The notes under the pieces were generated by a model. It worked only from the letters and a program-made list of their open reading frames with translations. It made no database searches and had not been told where the DNA came from. Shown here piece after piece: positions 8,788 to 18,027 of a DNA stretch of 64,000 nucleotides. Source of the stretch: CAUPWF01 sp036656615 (GTDB lineage Bacteria; Bacillota; Clostridia; Lachnospirales; Lachnospiraceae); the NCBI GenBank assembly GCA_036656615.1, contig JAVXHY010000009.1, forward strand, positions 1 through 64,000, given 5' to 3'. How positions within the stretch are numbered: position 1 is the first letter of the stretch; the number at the start of each line of letters is the position of its first letter. Both the position numbers and the translations under genes were made by a program.

Positions 8788-8836
8788 GAGACGAGTAGGA
8801 GGCAGATTATATGATAATTTGCCTCCTACTCGTCTC
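8788..8836. repeat. 17-base perfect inverted repeat
   Basis: GAGACGAGTAGGAGGCA (8788-8804) is repeated inverted at 8820-8836 around 15 bases. It resembles a strong terminator stem for the hydrolase gene but has no T-tract; instead a sequence resembling a group II intron 5' end follows directly. Confidence 0.8.
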
Positions 8837-8837
8837 A

Positions 8838-8862
8838 GTGCGCCCAGCATGGGGGCAATCTT
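8838..8862 (+). mobile_element. Possible group II intron 5'-end remnant
   Basis: GTGCGCCCAGCATGGGGGC begins two bases after the hairpin. Many bacterial group II introns start with GUGCGCCCAG. No intron-encoded reverse transcriptase or domain V was found within the window, so at most this is a fragment. Chance similarity is possible. Confidence 0.3.
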
Positions 8863-9053
8863 ATAAGTAAGAATGAGATTGTTCATTTGTCGTAATCTGT
8901 CAGACAGTGCTCCTTACATTCTATCACTTTTTATGTTAATATTATGTTAGAAGTGATGGTAACTGTTAGAAGGATTGTCATTATGAGATTATATGAAAGT
9001 GAAATTAATATACGTTTGGAAGGAAGTATGAAAATTTGGAGGATAAAACTTTT

Positions 9054-9785
9054 ATGAACAAAGAAAAAATTATGAATATGAAATTTGTAATTGAACATTT
9101 AGAAAAGCGTTTTGAAAATAAGGAAGTCCTGCGAGACATTAACTTTACCTTTGAGGAAGGTAAAATTTATGGCCTTTTGGGTAGAAATGGCGCAGGTAAA
9201 ACAACGCTGTTTAATTGTCTGAACCGTGACATAAAAGCGGACGCAGGAAGTTTTTACTTAGAGTCCAACGGAACTCGGCATGAGGTTGTAGCTGAGGATA
9301 TCGGCTACGTACTTTCAACGCCTACTGTCCCGGAGTTTTTGACAGGCAGAGAATTTTTGAAATTCTTCTTAGATATCAATGAAAAGAGTATAAAAACATC
9401 CAAAAGCATTGACGAGTATTTCGACTCAATGAGTATTGCTCCTGACGATCGAGACAAGCTCCTAAAGGATTACTCCCATGGCATGAAGAATAAGATGCAG
9501 ATGCTCATCAATATCATCGCCCAGCCGAATATTCTCCTGCTGGATGAGCCTTTGACTTCCCTTGATGTTGTTGTGGCAGAAGAAATGAAGCAGTTGCTTC
9601 GTTCCTTGAAACAGGGACGAATTACTATTTTTTCAACGCATATTATGGATCTAGCTCTCGATCTATGTGACGAGATTATTTTGTTAAACTACGGAAAACT
9701 GGAGGTGGTGGAAAAAACCAATCTGGATAGCTGCGAGTTTAAAGATAAGATTATTGCAGCATTACGGGAGGAAGGTCATGAATAA
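9054..9785 (+). CDS. ABC transporter ATP-binding protein
   Basis: A 243-residue ATPase. Walker A G-R-N-G-A-G-K-T-T is at residues 43-51, the signature is the degenerate Y-S-H-G-M-K-N-K, and Walker B is I-L-L-L-D-E-P with the D-loop S-L-D. The H-loop histidine follows in S-T-H-I-M. I place the start at ATG 9054 because GGAGGA lies 11 bases upstream; the TTG at 9036 would overlap that site. The gene overlaps the next by eight bases, so it forms a two-gene transporter with the 523-residue membrane protein. The substrate is unknown; the pair resembles exporters without a recognised periplasmic partner. Confidence 0.88.
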   Translation: MNKEKIMNMKFVIEHLEKRFENKEVLRDINFTFEEGKIYGLLGRNGAGKTTLFNCLNRDIKADAGSFYLESNGTRHEVVAEDIGYVLSTPTVPEFLTGREFLKFFLDINEKSIKTSKSIDEYFDSMSIAPDDRDKLLKDYSHGMKNKMQMLINIIAQPNILLLDEPLTSLDVVVAEEMKQLLRSLKQGRITIFSTHIMDLALDLCDEIILLNYGKLEVVEKTNLDSCEFKDKIIAALREEGHE

Positions 9786-11349
9786 AACGCTCAGAATATC
9801 GTTTTCTTTGAAAAATTCATATCGTGTCAACAGCATACTATATTCCTTGAAACAAATTCCGTTGGTGAAAAAGTTGTTGCCGAATTCACTGTATCAGGTG
9901 CAAGGACTGAAAATTTTTGCAAATATACTTTCTGTTATGTGGGAGATTGCTTCCACATTTTTAGGAAAATTTCTATACTTTACATTTATGATTGTCGGGG
10001 CAGCAAATCTTTATAAAGATGTTCCTACCGTAGGATCTACGCTGCATATTCTGCTGTTTCTAAGTATCATCGGTGCTTTTATGAACACCTATATGTTCAA
10101 TCCCACAAGAGATAAGTATTATGCAATGATTTTAATGCGAATGGATGCACGAGATTATACGCTCATCAATTATATTTATTCCATATTGAAGATTATAATT
10201 GGATTTCTGCCTTTTGTGCTAATTTATGGTTTTATAAAGAACATTCCGCTTTGGCTTTGCCTGCTGATTCCCTTTTTTATAGCAGGGCTTAAACTTACTA
10301 TGACGGCTTTTTTTCTCAGAGATTATGAGAAAACTGGAAAAACCACGAATGAAAACGTTCTCGGAAAATTTATGTGGACGGCAACATTTGTAATCTTAGC
10401 CTGCGCTTATGGATTGCCTGTATTGAAAATAGTAATGCCAGTTCCTGTTACTATAGGAATTATGCTGTTGGTTGTTATATACGGTTTTGTTTCTTTACGC
10501 AAAATTCTGGCTTTTCAAAACTATCGTGATATGTATCAGCAGATTTTATCAAAGGCAATGAATCAGATGGATGCAGCCAAAGAGATGTCCCGGCAGATGA
10601 GCCGGAAAGCAATTTCTGCCGACACAGCCATTACCAGCCAGAAAAAAGGTTTTGCCTACTTAAACGAATTATTTATTAAAAGACATCAAAAGATTCTTTG
10701 GAAATCAGTAAAGAAGATTGCATATATTTCTTCGTTTCTGATACTGGGGTTGTTCCTTGCTTTTTATTTAGTCCCCGAGATAAAGGGAATGATAAATGAA
10801 ATCCTATTAACATTTCTACCATATTTCGTGTTTATCATGTATGCAATTAACCGGGGGACTGGGTTTACAACTGCGCTGTTTATGAACTGCGACCACAGCC
10901 TGCTGACATACTCCTTCTATAAGCAGCCTGCGTTTGTGTTAAATTTGTTCCAAATCCGTTTGCGGGAAATCATTAAGATAAATTTGCTTCCGGCGGCTGT
11001 TATCGGTATAGGACTGGTGATTTTGTTATATGCTTCAGGAGGTACGAATAATCCACTCAACTATGCAGTTTTACTGGTATCAATTTTGTGTATGAGCATT
11101 TTCTTTTCTGTTCATTACCTGACAATTTACTATTTACTTCAGCCTTATAACGCTGCGACAGAATCCAAAAGCGGTACTTATCAGCTGGTGCTTTCAGCTA
11201 CCTATCTACTCTGTTTTTTTATAATGAAAGTAAAGCTGCCTATATTATTCTTTGGGCTTGCGTGTATTGCATTCTGCATTTTGTACTGCATTGTTGCCTG
11301 CGTGTTAATTTACAAGTTTGCGCCAAAAACATTTAAACTCAGGATTTAA
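9778..11349 (+). CDS. ABC transporter membrane protein, substrate unknown
   Basis: A 523-residue protein with about ten to twelve hydrophobic segments, in two groups (about 50-230 and 305-520) separated by a charged stretch of about 60 residues. I do not recognise a family beyond large single-chain ABC permeases common in Clostridia. The start is ATG 9778, inside the last codons of the ATPase gene (overlap ATGAATAA), with GGGAGGAAGG upstream. Translational coupling to the ATPase supports a functional pair. Confidence 0.75.
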   Translation: MNKTLRISFSLKNSYRVNSILYSLKQIPLVKKLLPNSLYQVQGLKIFANILSVMWEIASTFLGKFLYFTFMIVGAANLYKDVPTVGSTLHILLFLSIIGAFMNTYMFNPTRDKYYAMILMRMDARDYTLINYIYSILKIIIGFLPFVLIYGFIKNIPLWLCLLIPFFIAGLKLTMTAFFLRDYEKTGKTTNENVLGKFMWTATFVILACAYGLPVLKIVMPVPVTIGIMLLVVIYGFVSLRKILAFQNYRDMYQQILSKAMNQMDAAKEMSRQMSRKAISADTAITSQKKGFAYLNELFIKRHQKILWKSVKKIAYISSFLILGLFLAFYLVPEIKGMINEILLTFLPYFVFIMYAINRGTGFTTALFMNCDHSLLTYSFYKQPAFVLNLFQIRLREIIKINLLPAAVIGIGLVILLYASGGTNNPLNYAVLLVSILCMSIFFSVHYLTIYYLLQPYNAATESKSGTYQLVLSATYLLCFFIMKVKLPILFFGLACIAFCILYCIVACVLIYKFAPKTFKLRI

Positions 11350-11392
11350 ACGAATAATCTGATTGCTAAATTTACAGCATACCGCTGAGATT

Positions 11393-11408
11393 ATGGTTGA
11401 ACTGTTAC
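11393..11408 (+). repeat. Copy of a 16-base intergenic sequence
   Basis: ATGGTTGAACTGTTAC here and ATGGCTGAACTGTTAC at 1024-1039 differ by one base. Both lie in intergenic DNA after a gene end. Only two copies are seen, so it may be chance or a dispersed palindromic element remnant. Confidence 0.3.
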
Positions 11409-11482
11409 CAGATTTTAGGATAAATAGTTTCATTATATAGACAATAGAATTGACCGTGTGTTAAAATAAACGGATGAATGTC

Positions 11483-11511
11483 TTGACAGCACCATAGAGA
11501 AAGCATAATAG
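11483..11511 (+). promoter_or_regulatory. Putative promoter of MATE gene
   Basis: TTGACA (11483-11488), 17-base spacer, TAATAG (11506-11511), 21 bases before the MATE start codon at 11533. This leaves a very short leader that still contains AGGTGA. Confidence 0.5.
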
Positions 11512-11532
11512 GAATAAGAAATAGGTGATAGA

Positions 11533-12885
11533 ATGAGAAAGAATGTAGATTTACTCCATGAATCGATTATGCCGGCACTTACAAGGCTGGCTGTACCGAT
11601 TATGGCTACATCATTGGTTCAGATGGCTTATAATCTGACGGATATGTTGTGGATAGGAAGATTAGGCGCGGGAGCGGTAACTGCTGTAGGAACGGCTGGA
11701 CTTTATATATGGATGTCCCAGGGCGTCATTGATTTGGCTAGAATTGGTGGGCAGGTGAAAGTATCCCAATCTTTGGGATGCCAAGATAAGCAGGAGGCTA
11801 GTCAGTTTGCAAAAGGTGCACTTCAAATTGGTATGGTTCTGGCTCTTTTGTTTGGAATGCTCTCTTTATTTGGGGCAGGACCACTGATTGGTTTCTTTGG
11901 ACTTAGATCCCAGCAGATTATTCTAGATTCTATGCGTTATCTTCAGATTACAGGGGGCGCGATTATATTTTCCTTTTTAAATGCGGTTTTGACTGGGATT
12001 TTGGCTGCTGAAGGAGACAGTAAAACTTCATTTAAGGTAAATGTAGTGGGTCTTATTTCCAACATTGTAATGGATCCGGTCCTTATTTTTGGATTGGGTC
12101 CTTTTCCAAGGATGGGAGTAGAAGGTGCAGCAATTGCTACGGTAGGTGCTCAAATTGTGGTAACACTGCTATTTGTGATAGCGGTGAGAAATGATAAAAT
12201 TATTTTTGACAAATTTCGGTTATTTACAAAGACTCCTTTTCGTCATATTAGGGGAATTGTGCAGATTGGTCTGCCTGCAGCCATGCAGAAGATTCTGATG
12301 GCTGGTATTTCTATGATACTTACGCGCTTAGTGGCAAGCTGGGGCGATACGGCGGTGGCAGTCCAGCGCGTAGGGAGTCAGATTGAATCAATTTCTTGGA
12401 TGACTGCAGAGGGCTTTGGAGTGTCCATTAATTCCTTTACTGGTCAAAATTATGGAGCTAGACAATATCAACGTGTAAAAAGCGGATATTTAGCAGCTGT
12501 GAAAATCATGACTTTATGGGGGATTTTTACTACAGCTGTGTTAATTTTTTTATCAGTTCCTATATTTCGAGTATTTATCGCAGAACCGGAAGTACTGGCG
12601 GCAGGAAGTGACTATTTGAAAATCTTAGGAGTTTCCCAGCTTTTTATGTGCATTGAAATATTAACCATAGGTGCATTTGCAGGACTTGGCAAGACGATGC
12701 TGTCTTCCGTCATCAGTACCATTCTTATGGTGTTGCGAATCCCGCTGGCAGTAGTACTTTCAGCTACCGCGTTGGGGCTAAATGGAATATGGTGGTCCAT
12801 TACATTGTCCAGTATGTTAAAGGGAATTCTCTTCTTAGGCTTCTATATGAGGACGCTTAGGAAATTAAATAAAGAAGATAAATAG
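11533..12885 (+). CDS. MATE-family multidrug/metabolite exporter
   Basis: A 450-residue membrane protein with 12 predicted helices in two similar halves. The first half carries the family signature around residues 25-60 (V-Q-M-A-Y-N-L-T-D-M-L-W-I-G-R-L-G) and the second half a matching segment near 255-300. MATE proteins export cationic drugs or metabolites by Na+ or H+ antiport. The substrate is not predictable. It has its own promoter and is followed by a small flavin-binding gene 55 bases downstream. Confidence 0.9.
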   Translation: MRKNVDLLHESIMPALTRLAVPIMATSLVQMAYNLTDMLWIGRLGAGAVTAVGTAGLYIWMSQGVIDLARIGGQVKVSQSLGCQDKQEASQFAKGALQIGMVLALLFGMLSLFGAGPLIGFFGLRSQQIILDSMRYLQITGGAIIFSFLNAVLTGILAAEGDSKTSFKVNVVGLISNIVMDPVLIFGLGPFPRMGVEGAAIATVGAQIVVTLLFVIAVRNDKIIFDKFRLFTKTPFRHIRGIVQIGLPAAMQKILMAGISMILTRLVASWGDTAVAVQRVGSQIESISWMTAEGFGVSINSFTGQNYGARQYQRVKSGYLAAVKIMTLWGIFTTAVLIFLSVPIFRVFIAEPEVLAAGSDYLKILGVSQLFMCIEILTIGAFAGLGKTMLSSVISTILMVLRIPLAVVLSATALGLNGIWWSITLSSMLKGILFLGFYMRTLRKLNKEDK

Positions 12886-12940
12886 GGATCAGACTAGTGA
12901 ATTCTGAATGTAAGATATAACGAAAGGAAAAGAACCGCTT

Positions 12941-13414
12941 ATGAGAAGAAACGATAGAGCAGTCATAGATATGGAGTCAATTTGTGATATTTTAGATCAA
13001 TGTCATGTATTTAGAATAGCAGTCTCGGTGGATAATGAACCTTATATTGTTCCATTGAATTTCGGTTATTTGTACACGGAACATGGTTTGGAATTATATT
13101 TTCATTGTGCAAAAGAAGGAAAAAAGTTGGATATGATTAGGCAAAATCCAAATGTATGTTTTGAAATGGATTGTAATCATAAATTAGTACCGGCAGATAT
13201 TGCTTGTGGATATGGCTTTTATTTTCAAAGTATCGTTGGAATGGGTCAAGTAGAATTAATAGAAGAAAATGAGAGCAAAAAAAATATCCTTCACATTTTA
13301 ATGAAGCATCAGACCGGAAAGAATTTTATTTTCACAGATCAACAGGTGGCACATGTTATGGTATGTAAAATAAAGGTAATGTCGGTTTCTGCGAAACAAC
13401 GAATGCCGGAATAA
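12941..13414 (+). CDS. Pyridoxamine 5'-phosphate oxidase-family flavin-binding protein
   Basis: A 157-residue protein of the split-barrel FMN-binding fold, NimA-like branch: M-R-R-N-D-R at the start, then V-S-V-D-N-E-P-Y-I-V-P-L-N-F-G-Y, Y-F-H-C-A-K-E-G-K-K and N-P-N-V-C-F-E-M-D, which are characteristic of the small PPOX proteins that bind FMN and can reduce nitro compounds or act on unknown substrates. GAAAGGAAAAG precedes ATG 12941. No operon partner is obvious. Confidence 0.85.
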   Translation: MRRNDRAVIDMESICDILDQCHVFRIAVSVDNEPYIVPLNFGYLYTEHGLELYFHCAKEGKKLDMIRQNPNVCFEMDCNHKLVPADIACGYGFYFQSIVGMGQVELIEENESKKNILHILMKHQTGKNFIFTDQQVAHVMVCKIKVMSVSAKQRMPE

Positions 13415-13498
13415 GAACTATTGAAATATAGTTTTACTTATAGAATCTTTATATATGTTTGTTATCCTTTTTTTATCAAAGAAAGAAAGGAGCATTTT

Positions 13499-14203
13499 AT
13501 GCAAACATTATTGACGACAAAGAACCTATGCAAAGACTATAAAAAGCAAAAGGCAAATCAAAATATTTCGATTTCTGTTGCAGAGAATTCGGTATATGGT
13601 CTTCTTGGACCCAATGGAGCTGGAAAATCTACACTGCTGAAAATCTTGACTGGGATGACTGCGCCGACTTCGGGAGAAATCTATTTTAAAGGAAAGCCTT
13701 GGAACCGTCAAATTTTACGGTCTATAGGTGCCTTGATCGAGGCACCTCCAATTTATGAAAATCTAACGGCAATGGAAAACCTAAAGGTACGAACATTGCT
13801 TTATGGTCTTCCAGATAGTTCCATCCACCAGGCTTTGGAAACGGTGGCACTTACTAATACAGGGAAAAAAAGAGCTGGTCATTTTTCTATGGGAATGAAG
13901 CAGCGGCTTGGAATTGCTATGGCTTTGCTCAACCACCCTAAGCTTTTGATCTTAGACGAACCTACAAATGGACTTGACCCGATTGGAATTGGGGAGCTGC
14001 GGGAGTTGATTCGTTCTTTTCCAAAACAAGGAATTACAGTGATTCTTTCTAGCCATATTTTATCCGAGGTGGAGCAAATTGCTGACCATATTGGTATCAT
14101 TGCAAATGGAACCCTTTGGTATGAAGATCGAATGGAAGCAACTAGTAATTTGGAAGACCTGTTTATGGGAGTAATCAGAAAGGCTGGTGTGGAACATGAT
14201 TAA
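13499..14203 (+). CDS. Lantibiotic-protection ABC transporter ATPase (LanF/CprA type)
   Basis: A 234-residue ATPase. Walker A G-P-N-G-A-G-K-S-T is at 37-45, signature F-S-M-G-M-K-Q-R, Walker B L-L-I-L-D-E-P. The position normally held by the Q-loop glutamine is glutamate (E81 in L-I-E-A-P-P), the E-loop typical of lantibiotic immunity ATPases such as NukF/NisF. The start is ATG 13499 with AAAGGAG upstream rather than the longer frame from 13421, whose first 26 codons are not conserved-looking. It overlaps the first permease gene by eight bases. With the two permeases it should expel cationic lantibiotics from the membrane. Confidence 0.88.
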   Translation: MQTLLTTKNLCKDYKKQKANQNISISVAENSVYGLLGPNGAGKSTLLKILTGMTAPTSGEIYFKGKPWNRQILRSIGALIEAPPIYENLTAMENLKVRTLLYGLPDSSIHQALETVALTNTGKKRAGHFSMGMKQRLGIAMALLNHPKLLILDEPTNGLDPIGIGELRELIRSFPKQGITVILSSHILSEVEQIADHIGIIANGTLWYEDRMEATSNLEDLFMGVIRKAGVEHD

Positions 14204-14918
14204 TTTCGTGAAATCAGAATTGCTCAAACAAAGGCATAGTTTCAATCGAATGTTACTATGGCTTGCTCCAATTCTTACTCTTTTGCTGGCTCTTGCTATG
14301 ATGGGTGGCAGTAATCTGCAAAATGGTGCTTATAATTGGTGGTACACTGTTTTACTTCCAGGAAGCTTTACTATATTTTCTGCCTTTACAATAGCAAGGG
14401 AACGAAAAAGAAATCGACATGGTCTCTTTGGTGTAGTGGTACAAAAGAGTAGACTATGGCTTGCACAGATTATAGTGGGTATATTATTTTTGCTGGTATC
14501 CTGTATCATTTTTTTTGTGGGAGGTACTTTTTTGGGTTTTCTATTTGGGGAGACAATCAACTGGATGTCTTGTCTTACAGGAAGTCTACTGCTGGTGATT
14601 ACGTTCGCTTGGCAAATCCCCCTGTGGATGTGTGTGACAGAGCTGATGGGTACGGTTACCACAATTTTGCTTAGTATGGTGTGCAACTCAGGGATTGCGG
14701 TCATCTGTGCGGCAGAAAGCTATTGGTGGATTCCCTTTTCCATACCTGCACGATTGATGTGTCCCATCATTGGTGTCTTACCAAATGGTCTTTGGGTAGA
14801 AGCGGGAAGTCCAATGGAACATAGTAATGTGATTCTACCGGGGATTATGATTACAGCTGCCCTTTTGATGGTGTTTACCATTGTGACTACATTGTGGTTT
14901 CAAAAGAGGGAGGTGTAA
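14196..14918 (+). CDS. Lantibiotic-protection ABC permease, MutE/EpiE family
   Basis: A 240-residue protein with six predicted helices. The opening M-I-N-F-V-K-S-E-L-L-K-Q-R-H-S and the W-W-Y segment after the second helix match MutE/EpiE/NisE-type immunity permeases. The start, ATG 14196, lies in the last codons of the ATPase gene, indicating translational coupling. It pairs with the MutG-type permease that follows after two bases. Confidence 0.85.
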   Translation: MINFVKSELLKQRHSFNRMLLWLAPILTLLLALAMMGGSNLQNGAYNWWYTVLLPGSFTIFSAFTIARERKRNRHGLFGVVVQKSRLWLAQIIVGILFLLVSCIIFFVGGTFLGFLFGETINWMSCLTGSLLLVITFAWQIPLWMCVTELMGTVTTILLSMVCNSGIAVICAAESYWWIPFSIPARLMCPIIGVLPNGLWVEAGSPMEHSNVILPGIMITAALLMVFTIVTTLWFQKREV

Positions 14919-14920
14919 GG

Positions 14921-15679
14921 ATGGGCAATTTTCGACGTAATATTCAAGCAGAAGTATATAAAATGATACATTCTGCATTATTGCCCTTTCATTTATTTAT
15001 TCCCCTTTTATGTGCAGTAGTTTTCCTTGCATATTATAGAATCTCTATTGTGAATGAAGTTCAAAAAGTGACTGGATATCTACAGGTATTAGCCATAGCA
15101 TTTCCTTTTGTAATTGGGATCATTGGGGTGATGTCTTCAGAGCAAGAACATCAAGCGGGTTCTTTTCAAATGGTTCTTTTTACCGCCGGGAGGAAACAAG
15201 TTCCACATTGGAGTAAGCTTCTAGTTTTGCTGTTGCTTGGATTAGGGTCTTCACTTATGGCAGCCTTGGGATTTGGTATTGCTTTTTGGGGGATGGGAAA
15301 TACACTGCTGCCCATTTCTTTTTATCTCAAAGCGGGGATACTTTTATTCATTGCAAATCTGCCATTATACATAGCAACCTATATGATTTGTTATGCTTTT
15401 GGTAAGGGAACTGGCATATTGTTTGGTATAGTGGGCAGCCTGCTTTCTGCACTGCTTTTGACGGGTCTTGGGGATAGGATTTGGCCATTCTTACCATGGA
15501 GTATAGGGGAGCATTTCTGCTCCATTCTTGTAGAAAGTGAAAGGAGAAAAACTAATTTTCTTGAAATGGCAGGTGTAAAAAGTGGACTTTTATTTCTATT
15601 GATTTTTAGTTTTGTGCTTTTACTTATTCTTCATCTATGGGCTTTGAAATGGGAAGGGCGAAACGAGGAAATGGATTAA
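14921..15679 (+). CDS. Lantibiotic-protection ABC permease, MutG family
   Basis: A 252-residue protein with six predicted helices and the MutG/NisG-like opening (R-N-I-Q-A-E-V-Y-K-M-I-H-S). GGGAGGTGTAAGG leads to ATG 14921, two bases after the MutE stop. The three-gene order F-E-G, followed immediately by a response regulator and kinase, matches nisin/subtilin immunity modules and the CprABC-CprRK cationic-peptide resistance locus of Clostridioides difficile. Confidence 0.85.
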   Translation: MGNFRRNIQAEVYKMIHSALLPFHLFIPLLCAVVFLAYYRISIVNEVQKVTGYLQVLAIAFPFVIGIIGVMSSEQEHQAGSFQMVLFTAGRKQVPHWSKLLVLLLLGLGSSLMAALGFGIAFWGMGNTLLPISFYLKAGILLFIANLPLYIATYMICYAFGKGTGILFGIVGSLLSALLLTGLGDRIWPFLPWSIGEHFCSILVESERRKTNFLEMAGVKSGLLFLLIFSFVLLLILHLWALKWEGRNEEMD

Positions 15680-15697
15680 AATCAAAGGAGGGATTAA

Positions 15698-16357
15698 ATG
15701 GATAAGATTCTTGTTATAGATGATGAAGCAGATATCTGTAAACTAATTGAACATACACTTACAAGGGACGGATACCAAGTCACTTGTAAGAATAGTGCAG
15801 TGGGTCTGACCGGGAATGATTTAAAGCCTTATGACCTTGTTCTATTGGATGTCATGATGCCAAAGATGGATGGATTCTCTTTTTGTCGTGAGATTAGAAG
15901 GGAAGTGGATGCGCCTATTCTATTTTTGACGGCAAGGACAATGGATCAAGATCTTGTGGAGGGACTTTCTCTAGGAGCAGATGATTATATCAAAAAACCA
16001 TTTAGTCTTTCTGAATTACGGGCCAGAGTGTCGGCTCATTTGCGCAGAGAACATCGTGAACACCACCAAATGCTTCGCGCAGGGAATGTACGTTTTGATT
16101 TGTCTGAAAAGAAATTATTGATAGAAGAAGAGCCACTGGCTTTGACGAAAAGTGAATATGAGATCTGTGAACTGCTTGTACGAAATAAAGGACAGGTTTT
16201 CACCTTGGAAGCTATTCTAGAGCAGATTTTTGGATTTGATTCGGAAAGCGATATTGGAGCAATTCGTGTTCACGTAAAGAATATTCGTGCAAAATTTCCG
16301 ACAAACCATTGCTGTCCGATTGAAACGGTATGGGGAATGGGGTACACATGGAAATGA
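15698..16357 (+). CDS. OmpR-family response regulator of lantibiotic resistance module
   Basis: A 219-residue two-domain regulator. The receiver domain has D8/D9, the phosphoacceptor D51 (L-L-D-V-M-M-P) and the lysine in K-K-P-F; the C-terminal winged helix carries the usual L-T-K-S-E-Y-E-I and V-W-G-M-G-Y-T-W motifs. It is 18 bases after the MutG-type gene, with AAAGGAGG before ATG 15698, and overlaps the kinase gene. The likely role is to induce the upstream transporter when the kinase senses a lantibiotic or similar cationic peptide. Confidence 0.9.
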   Translation: MDKILVIDDEADICKLIEHTLTRDGYQVTCKNSAVGLTGNDLKPYDLVLLDVMMPKMDGFSFCREIRREVDAPILFLTARTMDQDLVEGLSLGADDYIKKPFSLSELRARVSAHLRREHREHHQMLRAGNVRFDLSEKKLLIEEEPLALTKSEYEICELLVRNKGQVFTLEAILEQIFGFDSESDIGAIRVHVKNIRAKFPTNHCCPIETVWGMGYTWK

Positions 16358-17712
16358 AAAAGACAGTATCTTTATCTATATTATTTATGCGATATCTGGT
16401 GGTATTTTGTTTTGTTATTATTATAGAGTTCGGGATTGTTCTACTTAGCTTTTATTATGCACTCCAAAATGGCATCATTCGACCTGCCAATTACTCTGAA
16501 CAAGTGATTAACAATGTGGAAAGTCAATTGACAGGAAATGAAACCTTTGATCCATCCTTAATTCCTTTTCCCTGTACTTATGTTCTGTTTGACCAAGATC
16601 TTCATGTACAAAGCAGTAATATGTCTTCCAAACAGATAGGAGATATAACAGAAGTCTTATCATCAGGAGAGGGGGCACTATCTCAAAACCAATACAAGTA
16701 TTTGGAACGTAATCAAGGATGTCCTCTTATCATAAAATATGATATACAGGCCCATTTTGCAGATTCCAGGCTACACAAATTATTTCCCAAACCGGAATGG
16801 GGGGTATTAATTCTATTATTTACATGGATGATTATAACGGGGATTCTTATTGCTTTTCAATTTAGCAAAAAATTAAAAAAGGAACTGACTCCCCTTGCAC
16901 AGGCAACAGATGAAATCAAACAAAAGAATCTAGAATTTGAAATCGCTCATACGCATATTCGAGAGTTTCATACAATTTTACAATCCATAGATGAATTAAA
17001 ATCTGCATTATCAAGTTCTTTAAAAGAACAATGGGAGATGGAGCGTCATAAAAACTTTCAATTGTCAGCCATTATACACGATGTGAAAACACCATTGACT
17101 ATCATCAAAGGCAATACAGAATTATTGCTTGAATCCAATCCATCAAAAGAGGATGAAAAGCTATTGAGATATATTCAAACAGGTTCTGATAAAATTGAAA
17201 ATTATATGAGTCTTTTGATGACTACAGCATCTCAGTTAGAAGAACAGATTATAAAAAAAGATACATTTTCTGTTTCAAAGTTCATTATGGAGATAGAAAA
17301 AGAAGGACAAGCACTTTGCAAAATAAAACATCTTGTTCTGTGTGTAGAATGCATAGGAGTGCCAGAAACTTTTTATGGAGATGCAGAGCTGATTGGCAGG
17401 GCAGTTTTAAATATCCTGGATAATGCAGCAGAGTATTCTCCTATAGGTGGCAATATTGATTTTAAAATTGTTGGAAGGGATCATGTATTATCCTTTATCA
17501 TAATAGACAATGGGAAAGGATTTACTTCATATGGGCTTAAAAACGCTGCCGTCGAATTCTATAGTGAACAAACAGAGCGATCGGGGAAACATTATGGTCT
17601 TGGTCTATCGATTGCAAAGACTATTGCAGAACTACACGATGGACAACTGAAAATCACAAATAGGAAACAAAATAACGGAGCAGTAGTGTTACTTCAAATT
17701 GGATCAAAATGA
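16348..17712 (+). CDS. Sensor histidine kinase (NisK/CprK-like)
   Basis: A 454-residue membrane kinase. Two transmembrane helices (about 12-36 and 146-168) flank an extracytoplasmic sensor loop of about 110 residues. After a HAMP-like linker, the H-box has the phosphoacceptor H244 (I-I-H-D-V-K-T-P-L); the N-box is N-I-L-D-N-A-A, and G boxes D-N-G-K-G-F and G-L-G-L-S-I-A follow. The start is uncertain: ATG 16348 has GGGG five bases upstream, while ATG 16354 would give an ATGA overlap with the regulator stop. Both give the same protein apart from two residues. Confidence 0.88.
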   Translation: MEMKKTVSLSILFMRYLVVFCFVIIIEFGIVLLSFYYALQNGIIRPANYSEQVINNVESQLTGNETFDPSLIPFPCTYVLFDQDLHVQSSNMSSKQIGDITEVLSSGEGALSQNQYKYLERNQGCPLIIKYDIQAHFADSRLHKLFPKPEWGVLILLFTWMIITGILIAFQFSKKLKKELTPLAQATDEIKQKNLEFEIAHTHIREFHTILQSIDELKSALSSSLKEQWEMERHKNFQLSAIIHDVKTPLTIIKGNTELLLESNPSKEDEKLLRYIQTGSDKIENYMSLLMTTASQLEEQIIKKDTFSVSKFIMEIEKEGQALCKIKHLVLCVECIGVPETFYGDAELIGRAVLNILDNAAEYSPIGGNIDFKIVGRDHVLSFIIIDNGKGFTSYGLKNAAVEFYSEQTERSGKHYGLGLSIAKTIAELHDGQLKITNRKQNNGAVVLLQIGSK

Positions 17713-17753
17713 TGCGGTGGTGTTAAAGCATTGGCTTAAGCTAGCAGCAAAGG

Positions 17754-17960
17754 GTGACAAAAGTGGTAATTGAAGCACTGGAACGTATTAATATAGAATT
17801 TCATAAAACGATTGTAATGGTTACTCACGATCCACAGATTGCCAGTCATTGTAAGCGAATCATATTCTTAAAAGATGGTGAAGTCTTAGATAGTATCAAA
17901 AAAATGGGAAGTCAAAATGAATTTTATAAAGAAATACTTAACAGAATGGAAGAATTATAG
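17754..17960 (+). pseudogene. C-terminal fragment of an ABC transporter ATPase (MacB/BceA type)
   Basis: The 68-codon frame begins just after where Walker B and the D-loop would be (V-I-E-A-L-E-R-I-N) and contains the H-loop V-T-H-D-P and the F-L-K-D-G-E-V tail typical of antimicrobial-peptide exporters of the MacB/BceAB group. The first two-thirds of the ATPase and any permease are missing. The 41 bases before it show no recognisable coding remnant. It lies directly after a lantibiotic-resistance module, so a second peptide exporter may have stood here and been deleted. Confidence 0.75.
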
Positions 17961-17972
17961 ATGCTTTTTCTT

Positions 17973-18009
17973 GGGCAGTGTCATTTAAAGTGACACTGCC
18001 CTTATTTTT
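17973..18009 (+). terminator. Intrinsic terminator
   Basis: GGGCAGTGTCA (17973-17983) pairs perfectly with TGACACTGCCC (17991-18001), followed by TTATTTTT. It ends the lantibiotic-resistance transcript. Confidence 0.9.
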
Positions 18010-18027
18010 GCATGGTGGTAAATCATA

